Shown here one piece after another: positions 8,919-17,850 of a DNA stretch of 64,000 bases (its first letter is position 1; every line of letters begins with the position of its first letter). Origin of the DNA: UBA11606 sp964504305 (GTDB taxonomy: Bacteria; Actinomycetota; Acidimicrobiia; Acidimicrobiales; Aldehydirespiratoraceae). The stretch lies in NCBI GenBank assembly GCA_964504305.1, contig CAZDEB010000012.1, positions 37,957 through 101,956 of the forward strand. The letters are read 5' to 3'. The notes beneath the pieces are model-generated. The model made no database searches. It worked only from the letters and a program-made list of their open reading frames with translations, and was not told where the DNA came from. The translations under genes and the position numbers were made by a program.

Positions 8919-8953
8919 CCGCGGTCGGCCTCGGCGAACTAGACCGACCGCGG
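8919..8953. terminator. Bidirectional hairpin between convergent genes
   Basis: CCGCGGTCGG (8919-8928) pairs perfectly with CCGACCGCGG (8944-8953) across a 15-base loop. It lies between the ends of the LLM oxidoreductase (+) and the LPXTG protein gene (-). There is no long T tract on either side, so it may act as a weak intrinsic or a Rho-assisted terminator. Confidence 0.55.
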
Positions 8954-8985
8954 ATCTATTACTGGAGGATTCTTAGGGCATCAGC

Positions 8986-9474
8986 TCAGGAAGTCTCGAG
9001 CAGGCTCTTCTTGGACACCAGCACGGCACCGCCGCCGAGCATGGCCACCGCAAAGAACAGCAAAGCCATGGTGTTGGCGCCGGTATTGGGTAGCTCGGAA
9101 ACGCCAATGGCGATCACGAACACCGCGTTTTCGGTCTGAGCGGCGTTGCCGGCAACGATTACCAGGCCTTCGGCCGGGATGTCGTATGTCACCGAAGCCG
9201 ACCAGGAACCATCCGAACCGGTCGTGTAAGGCGTCAGCGCCGCGGTGTCGCAAGAATCGGCGCCCATCTTCGCAGGGTCGCCATCGGCACCAGGGCAGGG
9301 CAGCAAGAACCCGTCATCGGTGAAGTTCGACCCGGTGACGGTGAGGCTCAGCGATCCCGGCGCTTCGATACTCCCTGGAGTGGCATTGAGCGACGGGCCT
9401 TGCGCTCCGGCCGGCGCGGCAAGGCCCAAAATCAGGCTCGCAAGCATGACCAATCCGGCAATGGACTTCTTCAT
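8986..9474 (-). CDS. Small LPXTG-type (LPNTG) cell-surface protein
   Basis: A 162-residue exported protein. It has a lysine-started signal peptide (MKKSIAGLVMLASL, cleavage after AQG or nearby), a beta-rich Ig-like domain (SLSLTVTGSNFTDDG) with two cysteines, and a C-terminal sorting signal: LPNTG near residue 129, hydrophobic helix ALLFFAVAMLGGGAVLV and a basic tail SKK. Sortase should therefore attach it to the wall. The start at 9474 is preferred over 9516 because it gives a standard signal peptide and has a purine-rich GGGGAAAG site. Two copies of the YCTGAC-N5-GTCAGR palindrome lie 46-83 bases upstream, implying repressor control shared with acyl-CoA genes. No sortase gene is in the window. 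Confidence 0.8.
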   Translation of the reverse strand: MKKSIAGLVMLASLILGLAAPAGAQGPSLNATPGSIEAPGSLSLTVTGSNFTDDGFLLPCPGADGDPAKMGADSCDTAALTPYTTGSDGSWSASVTYDIPAEGLVIVAGNAAQTENAVFVIAIGVSELPNTGANTMALLFFAVAMLGGGAVLVSKKSLLETS

Positions 9475-9519
9475 CTTTCCCCCTCGTGCGCAAGGCACAA
9501 CGTCTGCACGAAGCATCCC

Positions 9520-9557
9520 CCTGACACTCCGTCAGGAAAGTCTGACACACCGTCAGA
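9520..9557 (-). promoter_or_regulatory. Double palindromic operator before the LPXTG gene
   Basis: CCTGAC-ACTCC-GTCAGG (9520-9536) and TCTGAC-ACACC-GTCAGA (9541-9557) stand 21 bases apart centre to centre, i.e. two helical turns, so proteins bound to both would sit on the same DNA face. The same 6-5-6 architecture occurs at 14853 and 22982. A TetR-type homodimer is the likely ligand. Confidence 0.7.
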
Positions 9558-9569
9558 TTCACTGCTCGG

Positions 9570-10901
9570 CTACGGACGGGAAAAGAACGGCAAAGTTTCG
9601 ACGTCTTCACCAACGCTGGCAGAAACGTGGGCCGGGTCGCCAAGCCAATGCAGGGCCGCGGCGTATACCGATGGCGTCTCGAGGACCACCGGCAGATCCC
9701 CGTTTCGCAGCGAACTCAGGTCGAGAGCGCCTCGGATTTGCTGGGATTGGAGGTCGGAGCCGAAGAGAAATTGCAAACCACCGCCCCCGTGATCGGTCCC
9801 TCCAGATCCGTTCTCGGCGGCCCGGCGACCAAATTCGCTGGTGGTCAACACTGTCACGCGGTCTCGGTTTCCTGATGCTTCCAAACGGGCAAAAAACCCG
9901 GCCAGACCTTCAGCTACCTCCGACCAAAGCACGCTGTGTCGCGCCAGTTGATCGGCGTGGGTGTCGAACCCGTTGATCCCGACGGTGATCACCCGAGTCC
10001 CAATACCCAGTTCGACTATGCCGGCCGCGGCTTGCAACAACGTCGATACCTCGCTGCTCCCAGCCTGATTGCCTTCCTCGGAGACCGCTGCGTCGGGGCT
10101 CGCGATGACCGATGACATGACGTTCACCGCGTCGACCGTGATCGGGATTGCTTGCTGGGCCGATGCCAGGGTCGGGTTGCTTGCCAACGGAGAAGACGTA
10201 GCCAGGAAAGCGTCGATAATCGCGTCGGCATCGTTTTGGCCCGCGGTCCGCAACTGAAAACTGGACGGATTTCGTACGACGGTCGCCGTGCTGTTCGAGG
10301 CCGCCAACGCCCGCGCTCCCCCACCAAGGGCAATCGCCCGCAGCGGGTCATCGACTCCGTTTCGCTCGGCGTCGAGAGAGGCGTCGAGCCACCGCCCGAG
10401 CCAGCCGGTTTGGGTTGGTGCGCCCGACCCGGCCCACCATGCATCCATGGCCTTGAAGTGAGAACGGCTTTGTCCGGCAATGCCCACACCAGCCGCAATA
10501 GCCATCTTCGATTCGTCCCACAGTGGCGCTATCGGCGCCAACGCGGCGTGGAGTGCGCAATCGGTGCTCGCCAGCTCGATCGTCTCGGCGTCATCAAGAG
10601 CGAGAGTCGGGCGAAGGTCGTGATACGCGCCATTGGGTGAGCCAGCGATCGGAACGAGAGTGTTGAGGGCGTCGTTTCCGCCAGCCAGCTCGAGCAGAAC
10701 CAGTACTCGATCGGTCGCGGCCGCGACCGGCGCCCCAGTTGTCGTCGTTGTTGTCGATGTGGTGGTCGGTAACCCAAAGGTCAGTTGGGCAGCGTGGTTA
10801 TTGACACTGTCGCGCACGACCGCGGCCCACACCGCTCCGCCTACCGCCGCCGAACCAGCAACCGCACCAGCGCCTTCGAGGAAACTACGTCGTGAAATCA
10901 T
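9570..10901 (-). CDS. DUF1501 secreted protein (twin-arginine signal)
   Basis: A 443-residue protein with a Tat signal (SRRSFLEGAGAVAG), a short threonine-rich linker (TTTSTTTTTTG) and a DUF1501 domain of the alkaline-phosphatase-like superfamily. Visible family parts are LVLLELAGGNDALNTLVP, MAIAAGVGIAGQSRSHFKAMD, VGINGFDTHADQLARHSVLW, VTVLTTSEFGRRAAENGSGGTDHGGG and a C-terminal GEDV segment. It is translated after the DUF1800 gene with a 9-base gap. DUF1501 and DUF1800 genes are paired in many bacteria; their role is unproven, with proposals including processing of cell-surface or storage material. Confidence 0.9.
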   Translation of the reverse strand: MISRRSFLEGAGAVAGSAAVGGAVWAAVVRDSVNNHAAQLTFGLPTTTSTTTTTTGAPVAAATDRVLVLLELAGGNDALNTLVPIAGSPNGAYHDLRPTLALDDAETIELASTDCALHAALAPIAPLWDESKMAIAAGVGIAGQSRSHFKAMDAWWAGSGAPTQTGWLGRWLDASLDAERNGVDDPLRAIALGGGARALAASNSTATVVRNPSSFQLRTAGQNDADAIIDAFLATSSPLASNPTLASAQQAIPITVDAVNVMSSVIASPDAAVSEEGNQAGSSEVSTLLQAAAGIVELGIGTRVITVGINGFDTHADQLARHSVLWSEVAEGLAGFFARLEASGNRDRVTVLTTSEFGRRAAENGSGGTDHGGGGLQFLFGSDLQSQQIRGALDLSSLRNGDLPVVLETPSVYAAALHWLGDPAHVSASVGEDVETLPFFSRP

Positions 10902-10910
10902 TGTGCTCTC

Positions 10911-12200
10911 CTAACCCACGACCAGGTCGGGTGATGCCAGCGCAACCCCAAGGGCGGCTTCGCCGGGACGTCTGCTGGCCGAGGTCGACAGGGCGCCGAG
11001 GGCGTCGAGTGTTGCGGCCGAGAAACCCGACGGACGCAGGCAGACATCGGCCAATTCGTCCCACTCGCGCTGGGCCGCGGCAGTGAGGGCAACCGAGTCG
11101 TCGGGAGTCAACCGGGAGATCTCGTTGGCCGAAGAAAACCGCGCCGCCGTAGCCGACGATCCAAGCCACGTGGAGCTACCCGGAAAGCCGCCAACGTTGG
11201 GGGGCTGCCCGGGAACCTGGCCCATGTTTCGTAACATCGCCAGCCGGGACCGAACCGGGATGTCGGCGCCGGTTGCCTTGACAGCATGAATAAGCCACGG
11301 AACCGGCGCGAGAATCTGCGGCTCGCCGTTGCCCGCAATTCCGGTCTCGAGAACAGCCCGGCCGAGCGTCATGATGTCGAGGCCCGAGTTGGCGAACGTG
11401 GCCGAGAGCTCAGCTACCACCGACTCGTCAACCGGCCCGAGGTAGTGCCGGGCCATCTTTGTCGCAATAAAGCCCGGGCAGGCCTGATGACCACAGGCTG
11501 CCTCTACTGTCGAGTCGACGTCGTGGACACCCGATACCCCAAGCAGAGTTTGCGGGGAGTCGTCGTGGCGAGCCGGCCGGTAACGGACCGCCCACCCGTC
11601 ACGTCGACGAACGACCCAGCCCGTCAGCGCTCGCGCCGCGGCGACTACATCGTCTTCGGTGTAAGAGTCGACGCCGACGGTGTAGAGCTCGAGCAGTTCG
11701 CGTCCGTAGTTTTCGTTGGGTGCGTCCCCAGTGGACGTGGCCCCGTCCAGGAATACCAGCATCGCGGCATCGGTCGTGACCGAACGGATCAGTTCCACGA
11801 AGTCGCCGGTGCCCGCCTCGCGAAGAAGGTCTAGGTGATCTATCAGGGCTGGCAAATAATTGACCACTTGTCCAGACACGGCAAAGTGGTCATGCCAGAA
11901 CCAAGCCAACGAGTTCTCGAAAGGCCGCTGGGTACTCGCGAGGTGCCCGAGCCAAGAATCGAGGACTTGGCGCGCCATCGCGACGCGGCTTTTGTTGTCG
12001 CCGGCCGGATCGACATATTCGAAATCGACCCACGGTGATGCCTCAGCCGCTATCCCAACAGCGTCTGGCTGAGTCAGCGCGTCGATGAAGGCCGAGGTGC
12101 CGAGCGCCGTCCACGAGTCGAGCTCGCCTGGGGCCAATCCCCAGCCCGCCCGGCGAGCCAGGAAAGCTACTTCGTCTCGCGTGGTCGGTAAATCGTTCAC
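10911..12200 (-). CDS. DUF1800 family protein
   Basis: A 429-residue mostly helical protein of the DUF1800 family. Conserved parts include AFLARRAGWGLAPGELD at the N-terminus, RPFENSLAWFWHDHFAVSG, NENYGRELLELYTVGVDSYTEDDVV and ARALTGW. The C-terminal half contains LRNMGQVPGQPPNVGGFPGS, typical of the family. It is the upstream partner of the DUF1501 gene. Function is unknown; the conserved His/Glu residues suggest a metal or hydrolase role. No signal peptide is obvious, so export, if any, could rely on the Tat-tagged partner. Confidence 0.88.
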   Translation of the reverse strand: MNDLPTTRDEVAFLARRAGWGLAPGELDSWTALGTSAFIDALTQPDAVGIAAEASPWVDFEYVDPAGDNKSRVAMARQVLDSWLGHLASTQRPFENSLAWFWHDHFAVSGQVVNYLPALIDHLDLLREAGTGDFVELIRSVTTDAAMLVFLDGATSTGDAPNENYGRELLELYTVGVDSYTEDDVVAAARALTGWVVRRRDGWAVRYRPARHDDSPQTLLGVSGVHDVDSTVEAACGHQACPGFIATKMARHYLGPVDESVVAELSATFANSGLDIMTLGRAVLETGIAGNGEPQILAPVPWLIHAVKATGADIPVRSRLAMLRNMGQVPGQPPNVGGFPGSSTWLGSSATAARFSSANEISRLTPDDSVALTAAAQREWDELADVCLRPSGFSAATLDALGALSTSASRRPGEAALGVALASPDLVVG

Positions 12201-12245
12201 GACCCCACTATCGGCACGAAAGGTGATGAAAGTGTGATGAACCGA

Positions 12246-13412
12246 TCAGAGTTGATCGAGGGCCTGAGATAAATCGTCGAGCAGATCTTGGGTGCTTTCG
12301 ATCCCGACGCTGAGCCGGACCAGGTCATCGGGCACCTCGAGCGGCGAACCAGCCGCAGAAGCGTGGGTCATCACCCCGGGATGCTCGATGAGCGACTCGA
12401 CCGCGCCCAGCGACTCGGCCAGCGAGAAAACCTGCGTGGCGGCGGTCAGCCGCATCGCCGCATCGCGCCCTGCTACCACCCGAAACGAAACCATTCCGCC
12501 AAAATCCTTCATCTGTCGCACCGCGGCCTCGTGCCCAGGGTGGCTAGGAAGGCCGGGGTAGAGAACGGTGCCGACCTTGTCGTGACTTAGCAACAGCTCG
12601 ACGACCGCACGAGCGTTTTGGCAATGGCGATCCATGCGTACACCCAGGGTTTTGAGCCCCCGCAAAGTGAGATAATTGTCGAACGGGCTGCCCACCGCGC
12701 CAATGGCGTTTTGAAGGTAGGTCAGGCGCTCAGCCAAGGCTTGGTCGTTGGTGGCAACAAATCCGCCCACAACGTCGGAGTGTCCTCCGCAGTACTTGGT
12801 GGTCGAGTGAACGACCACATCGGCGCCTTGGCTCAGAGGCTGCTGCAAATAGGGTGTCGCGAAGGTGTTGTCGACCACCAGTTTGGCACCACCAGCGTGG
12901 GCAATCTCGGCCACCTGGGCGAGATCAACGACGGTGAGCAACGGGTTGGTTGGGGTCTCGGCCCAAACAATCTTGGTCTCGGGGCGCATCGCCGCCCGTA
13001 ACGAGTCGGCGTCGGTGAGATCGGCGGCGGTCCAATCAATCCCGGACGGGGCGACGATCGCCGAGATCAGCCGGTACGTGCCGCCGTAGGCGTCGTTGCC
13101 GAGAACAATGTGGTCACCCGGCGAGAGGGTGCGCAACAGCGTGTCCTCGGCGGCCATGCCGGACGCGAAGGCCAGCCCGTGCCCCGCTCCCTCCAACGAA
13201 GCCAGACAGGCCTGTAGAGCGGCACGAGTCGGGTTGTTGGTCCGCGAGTACTCATAACCGCGATGCACCCCCGGTTCTTCTTGGACAAACGTCGTTGCCA
13301 GAGAGATCGGCGTGACCACCGCGCCACTGGTTGCGTCGTGGGTTTGCCCGGCCCGAATGGCTCGAGTCTCGAAGCCGAACGCGTTGGGATCGGCAAATAC
13401 GTCGTCGGCCAC
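12246..13412 (-). CDS. Cystathionine gamma-synthase / gamma-lyase (PLP)
   Basis: A 388-residue Cys/Met-metabolism PLP enzyme. It joins O-acyl-homoserine with cysteine to cystathionine or cleaves cystathionine to cysteine. The PLP lysine is Lys206 in VVHSTTKYCGGHSD; the YSRTNNPTR and SGMAAEDTLL segments near the N-terminus are standard. It lies 2 bases after the cystathionine beta-synthase gene, which favours the gamma-lyase direction (reverse transsulfuration, homocysteine to cysteine), although the sequence alone does not separate synthase from lyase. Actinobacterial enzymes are often bifunctional. Confidence 0.88.
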   Translation of the reverse strand: MADDVFADPNAFGFETRAIRAGQTHDATSGAVVTPISLATTFVQEEPGVHRGYEYSRTNNPTRAALQACLASLEGAGHGLAFASGMAAEDTLLRTLSPGDHIVLGNDAYGGTYRLISAIVAPSGIDWTAADLTDADSLRAAMRPETKIVWAETPTNPLLTVVDLAQVAEIAHAGGAKLVVDNTFATPYLQQPLSQGADVVVHSTTKYCGGHSDVVGGFVATNDQALAERLTYLQNAIGAVGSPFDNYLTLRGLKTLGVRMDRHCQNARAVVELLLSHDKVGTVLYPGLPSHPGHEAAVRQMKDFGGMVSFRVVAGRDAAMRLTAATQVFSLAESLGAVESLIEHPGVMTHASAAGSPLEVPDDLVRLSVGIESTQDLLDDLSQALDQL

Positions 13413-13414
13413 AG

Positions 13415-14791
13415 TCAGGCTCCTTGAGAGGATGAAAGGAAATTCAGAACATCGCTGCTCGAAATAACGGCCCTTGGTCGGCCACCATCGAGAACTAGCA
13501 ACGCGGCGCAGCTGTCGAGCATCTCGACCGCCAGAGCTACTGGTTGTCCGGCGCCGATGGTCGGCAGAGGCGGAGCCATGATGTCTTCGACGGTCTTGTC
13601 GAGCACGGCCTCGGTATCAAACGCCAACTCCATCAGCCGTAGTTCGCTCAGCGAGCCGGCAATTTCGGCGGCCGCCAAAGGCATCTCGCCCTTGCCAACC
13701 GGAAGCTGAGACACCCCGTGCTCGCGCATGATCGAAACCGCTTGGCTCACAAGCTGTTCGGGGTTTACGTACAAGAGATCAGGGACGCCGCTGCGGCGAC
13801 GCTCGACCACGTCGCCAACGACCGGTCCGTCCGAACGCAGAAACCCGAAACCGGCCATCCAGTCGTCGTTGAACACCTTGGACAAATAGCCCCGGCCCGA
13901 GTCGGGCAACAGGACCACGACCAAGTCGTCGGGGCCGCACTCGTCGGCAACCTCTAGCGCCGCGGCCACGGCCGTGCCACACGACCCACCGATCAGCAAA
14001 CCTTCGCGCTCGCTCACCGAACGAGCCATGAGAAACGAGTCGGCGTCGCTGATGGCAATAGTGCGATCAACCAGATCGGCGTGGTAGGTATCGGGCCAGA
14101 AATCCTCACCCACCCCTTCGACCAGATAGGGCCGGCCGCTGCCTCCCGAGTAGACCGAGCCCTCGGGGTCAGCGGCAATGATCTGGACGTCGGGGTTTTG
14201 CTCTTTGAGATAGCGACCAACGCCGCTCAACGTCCCGCCGGTGCCGGCACCGGCAACGAAGTGGGTGACTTTGCCGTCGGTCTGACGCCAAATCTCGGGT
14301 CCGGTGGTGTCGTAGTGGGACTGCGGATTCACCGCGTTGTGATACTGGTTTGGTCGGTAAGCACCAGGGATTTCTTTTACAAGACGCTCGGCGGTCGAAT
14401 AATAGGATTGCGGGTCGTCGGGAGGCACCGCCACCGGGCACACGACAACCTCGGCACCGTAAGCCCTCAGAAGATCGACTTTTTCGGGGGCGACCTTGTC
14501 GGTCATGACGAACACGCATTTGTAGCCCCGTTGGGCTGCGACGATCGCCAGCCCAACGCCGGTATTTCCAGAAGTCGGCTCGACGATGGTCCCGCCAGGC
14601 TTGAGCAGCCCTTCGCGTTCGGCGGCGTCGATCATGGCGATGGCCGGCCGGTCCTTGGAACTCCCACCGGGGTTGGTCATCTCGACTTTGGCGACCACCC
14701 GACAGGGTTTGCCAGCCGCAACCTGGCGCAGGTTGACCAGCGGCGTGTTGCCCACCATGTCCAGAACCGAATCGAAGATCTCCATGTGCAC
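13415..14791 (-). CDS. cbs: Cystathionine beta-synthase with CBS domains
   Basis: A 458-residue enzyme. The PLP fold II domain (about 1-320) has the lysine motif NPGGSSKDRPA (Lys46), the SGNTGVGLA loop and GTGGTLSGVG phosphate-binding loop; the C-terminal part (about 335-455) holds two CBS motifs (LVSQAVSIMREHGVSQLPV; LDKTVEDIMAPPLPTIG). The catalysed reaction condenses serine (or O-acetylserine) with homocysteine to cystathionine. The CBS pair distinguishes it from plain cysteine synthase. A start two codons later (ATG at 14785) is equally possible. It is first in a two-gene operon with the gamma-lyase/synthase, and diverges from a CoA-transferase gene. Confidence 0.92.
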   Translation of the reverse strand: MHMEIFDSVLDMVGNTPLVNLRQVAAGKPCRVVAKVEMTNPGGSSKDRPAIAMIDAAEREGLLKPGGTIVEPTSGNTGVGLAIVAAQRGYKCVFVMTDKVAPEKVDLLRAYGAEVVVCPVAVPPDDPQSYYSTAERLVKEIPGAYRPNQYHNAVNPQSHYDTTGPEIWRQTDGKVTHFVAGAGTGGTLSGVGRYLKEQNPDVQIIAADPEGSVYSGGSGRPYLVEGVGEDFWPDTYHADLVDRTIAISDADSFLMARSVSEREGLLIGGSCGTAVAAALEVADECGPDDLVVVLLPDSGRGYLSKVFNDDWMAGFGFLRSDGPVVGDVVERRRSGVPDLLYVNPEQLVSQAVSIMREHGVSQLPVGKGEMPLAAAEIAGSLSELRLMELAFDTEAVLDKTVEDIMAPPLPTIGAGQPVALAVEMLDSCAALLVLDGGRPRAVISSSDVLNFLSSSQGA

Positions 14792-14852
14792 AGCCTTCCA
14801 CGTCGGAACCTTCGAACCCGAAAGTGATCGCGGGAATTCCCCCGACTAGGTT

Positions 14853-14869
14853 TCTGACGGTCCGTCAGA
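14853..14869. promoter_or_regulatory. Palindromic operator before CoA-transferase gene
   Basis: TCTGAC-GGTCC-GTCAGA is a 17-base palindrome (8-base arms around a single T) ending 18 bases before the CoA-transferase ATG at 14888, in the divergent interval with cbs. Third of four copies of the YCTGAC-N5-GTCAGR element. Confidence 0.7.
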
Positions 14870-14887
14870 TTTCCTGGGAGTTCGAAG

Positions 14888-16144
14888 ATGTCTGCTCAAG
14901 ATACGACTGCCGGTGCGGGCCTCCTCGCCAACATCCGAGTTATCGAGTCGAGTTTGCTCGGGCCCGGCCACGTCGCGACATTCTTCGCCGACTTGGGAGC
15001 CGATGTCATCAAGGTCGAGTCGCCCTCCGGTGACTACATCCGTCAAATGACTTGGCCGATGATCGGCGAGACTTCCTTGCTGCACCTGCATACTCACCGC
15101 GGCAAACGCAGCATCACCCTCGACCTCAAGACCCGCGAGGGGAAAGAGCTCTACAAGGAGCTGGTCGCCGGTGCCGACGTGGTCGTCGAAGCAATGCGGC
15201 CGGGGAGCCTCGCCAAGCTGGGGCTCGGCTATGACGACCTGAAGGCGATCAACCCCAAGGTCGTCTTCGCGACGCTCTCGGGCTACGGCGCTACCGGGCC
15301 GTATCGAGACATGCCTAGTCACGGAATCGCCTACGACACCTGGAGCGGCATCGTCCAGCCGGTGACCGACGACGAGGGGTTCGCCAGGATCCCTCCGACC
15401 ATGCCCAACGTCGGGATAAACGTTGGTCCAATGGTCGCGGCGATGGCGATTCTGGCCGGAGTCGTCCACGCCCAGACAACCGGGGAAGGCTGCGAGATGG
15501 AATTGGCTCAGTCCGACGCCGCGGCGTACATGGATTGGTACCGAATCGAGTCCGAGCGGGCCTATCTTCGCCCCGACAACGAGGTCACCGGCAACGCCAG
15601 CGACGACTACGTTCGGCGCCCTGCGGGACTGGCGGGCATGTGGGAAGGCGTGCGCTACCAGCTCTACGAAGCGTCCGACGGCCACATTTTGTTCATGGCC
15701 TCCGAACAGGCTTTCTGGCGCAACTTCTGCGCTGGCGTCAACCGAAACGATCTCTTCGAACGTTGGCCCGGATCGACCTACGCCGATCACGCCCGCGGCA
15801 ACACCGAACTGCAACGCGAGCTCCAACAGATCTTCAGGACCAAGACGTGCCACGAATGGCTCGACTTCGCCAACGAGCACAACACCACAATTGCGCCGGT
15901 CAACACCCCGGCCAACATTGGTGACGACCCCCAATTCCAAGCTCGGATGGGCTTTTACCCAACCGAACAGCTTGGTTGTGAGCAGCTACCGCTACCGGTC
16001 TTTGTCAACGGCGACCCGTTGCCTTGCCCGTCGATGGCCCCCACCGTTGGTCAACACAACCACGAAGTCGTCATCGATGTCTTGGGCAAATCCGAAGAAG
16101 AACTAGCCGCCCTACAGGCGTGTGGCGCATTCGGCCCGAGCTAG
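14888..16144 (+). CDS. Class III CoA-transferase (CaiB/BaiF family)
   Basis: A 418-residue CaiB/BaiF protein that would move CoA between carboxylic acids. Family parts are VIESSLLGPGHVATFFADLGADVIKVE at the N-terminus, LDLKTREGKELYKELV, LSGYGATGPYRDMPSHG and QFQARMGFY near the C-terminus. In most family members a catalytic Asp sits in a GQxVDVxxxD context; here the aligned stretch is GEGCEMELAQSD, so the catalytic position appears to be Glu205. That is a visible departure from the other two copies in the window. The operator at 14853-14869 suggests acyl-CoA-responsive control. Substrate unknown. Confidence 0.87.
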   Translation: MSAQDTTAGAGLLANIRVIESSLLGPGHVATFFADLGADVIKVESPSGDYIRQMTWPMIGETSLLHLHTHRGKRSITLDLKTREGKELYKELVAGADVVVEAMRPGSLAKLGLGYDDLKAINPKVVFATLSGYGATGPYRDMPSHGIAYDTWSGIVQPVTDDEGFARIPPTMPNVGINVGPMVAAMAILAGVVHAQTTGEGCEMELAQSDAAAYMDWYRIESERAYLRPDNEVTGNASDDYVRRPAGLAGMWEGVRYQLYEASDGHILFMASEQAFWRNFCAGVNRNDLFERWPGSTYADHARGNTELQRELQQIFRTKTCHEWLDFANEHNTTIAPVNTPANIGDDPQFQARMGFYPTEQLGCEQLPLPVFVNGDPLPCPSMAPTVGQHNHEVVIDVLGKSEEELAALQACGAFGPS

Positions 16145-16170
16145 GCCAGCACGCGCTAGTCGAGAATGCG

Positions 16171-17766
16171 CTAGGCCAGAACAAATCCTTCGTACTGCGC
16201 CGCGGCTACTTCGTCACATTTGGCTTTGTACTCGGGGAACCCGGGCAGCGGCATGAACACGCGGGGTTTACCAGGCACGTTGGCGCCGAGGTACCAAGAG
16301 CTGCATCCCCCGAAAAGGGTGAGGTCGGCCACGGCGTTGACGTACTCGACCCACTGCTGTTGCGCTGACGGCGTAGCTTCGACGGTGTCGTGCCCGGCGG
16401 CGATCATCTCGGCCATGAGATCGCTGATCCACTCGACGTGTTGTTCGATAGCCACGATCATGTTGGTGAGGACCGAGGGACTACCGGGGCCGGTGATGGT
16501 GAACAAGTTCGGAAACCCGGCGACTTGCAAACCGAGGTAGGTCTGAGGACCAGCGGCCCACTCGTCGCTTAGTCGTTGACCGCCACGTCCTCGAATGTCG
16601 ATGCGGGCGATGGCTCCGGTCATAGCGTCGAACCCGGTGGCAAAGATGATCGCGTCAACGTCGACGCGACGATCACCCACCCGCACCCCGGTCTTTGTGA
16701 TTTCGTCGATCGGAGTTTGAGCGATATCCACCAGCTTCACGTTGGGTTGATTGAAGGTGGCGTAGTAGTTCGTGTCGACACACATTCGTTTGCAACCAAT
16801 GACGGTGTGGGGACTCAACGCCTCGGCGGTTGCCGGGTCGCGGACTTGTTCGCGGATCTTGCTACGGACGTACTCGGCCGCGGTCTGGTTGGACTCGTCA
16901 CTGAGCAACAAGTCGTTGAACGCACCCATGAACGCCAGCCCGCCCGCTTCCCAACGGCGGTCATATTCGGCCTGTCGCTGCTGTTCGTCGACATCGAGGG
17001 CTCCGACCGGGTTGCGTTCGACGTGACCTCCGAACCCGGTGGTCGATCGCCGCGCCACGTCTCGCCAGTGGCGATAGTCGCCCTTGATCGCCGCAACGTC
17101 AGACGAATCGAGGTCGTGGTTGTGGGCCGGCACCGCGTAGGCCGGCGTTCGCTGGAACACCGTCACCTCTGCGGCCTGGCTCGCGATCAGCGGGATCGAC
17201 TGCACGGCCGACGATCCGGTCCCGATCACCGCGACCGACTGGTTGGTGAAATCAACTCCGTCGTGAGGCCAACCGCCGGTGTGGTAGGTGTCGCCACCGA
17301 AACTGTCGCGCCCGGCGATTTCGGGGAGATTGGCAGCCGACAAACACCCGGTCGCCATTACCACGAAACGACATTTGACCTCGTTGCTGTCGTTGGTTCG
17401 CACTGTCCACCGCTCGGTTTCGTCATCGAACGTCGCCGATTCGACCCGTCGCCCAAGCACGATGTCGCGGCGAAGGTCAAACCGATCGGCGACGTGTTCG
17501 ATGTAGCGAAGAATCTCTGGTTGGGTCGCGTATCGCTCGGTCCACTCCCACTCTTGTTGAAGTTTGTCGTCGAACCCGAACGAGTACTCCATCGATGGGA
17601 CATCGCAGCGCGCCCCTGGGTAGCGATTCCAGTACCAGGTGCCGCCCACCCCTTCGCCGGCTTCGATTACCAGGGCCGACATGCCGAGCCCCCGAACCGA
17701 GTGAAGCATGTACAGTCCGGCAAAACCGGCCCCGACGATCACCACATCTATATCCTCGGAACTCAT
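16171..17766 (-). CDS. Flavin-containing (Baeyer-Villiger type) monooxygenase
   Basis: A 531-residue FAD/NADPH monooxygenase. The FAD Rossmann motif is VIVGAGFAGLYMLHS, followed by VGGTWYWNRYPGARCD; the BVMO fingerprint FxGxxxHTxxW is present as FGGDTYHTGGW; a second nucleotide-binding motif is VAVIGTGSSAVQ, and the ATG motif region is IIFATGFDAMTG. Such enzymes insert oxygen beside a ketone to give esters or lactones. Substrate unknown; the surrounding acyl-CoA and steroid-like degradation genes fit a catabolic role. It converges on the CoA-transferase, and is divergent from the phosphotransferase operon. Confidence 0.92.
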   Translation of the reverse strand: MSSEDIDVVIVGAGFAGLYMLHSVRGLGMSALVIEAGEGVGGTWYWNRYPGARCDVPSMEYSFGFDDKLQQEWEWTERYATQPEILRYIEHVADRFDLRRDIVLGRRVESATFDDETERWTVRTNDSNEVKCRFVVMATGCLSAANLPEIAGRDSFGGDTYHTGGWPHDGVDFTNQSVAVIGTGSSAVQSIPLIASQAAEVTVFQRTPAYAVPAHNHDLDSSDVAAIKGDYRHWRDVARRSTTGFGGHVERNPVGALDVDEQQRQAEYDRRWEAGGLAFMGAFNDLLLSDESNQTAAEYVRSKIREQVRDPATAEALSPHTVIGCKRMCVDTNYYATFNQPNVKLVDIAQTPIDEITKTGVRVGDRRVDVDAIIFATGFDAMTGAIARIDIRGRGGQRLSDEWAAGPQTYLGLQVAGFPNLFTITGPGSPSVLTNMIVAIEQHVEWISDLMAEMIAAGHDTVEATPSAQQQWVEYVNAVADLTLFGGCSSWYLGANVPGKPRVFMPLPGFPEYKAKCDEVAAAQYEGFVLA

Positions 17767-17850
17767 ATCCCCACCCTTTCAGTTGGCACGCCGGCCCACC
17801 AACTGCGATCGTGTCCCGATGCAAGAACCGATGCGAACAACCCGAGCAGC

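Noticed and set aside
8885..8985. Read-through of the LLM oxidoreductase TGA as a fourth Sec codon
   Set aside because: The protein is already of full family length, no redox motif surrounds the codon and the following frame is only antisense of the LPXTG gene.
16140..16179. Direct repeat GCTAGGCCAG x2 between convergent genes as an att site
   Set aside because: Only 10 bases, both copies contain stop codons of the flanking genes, and no integrase or mobile element is near.
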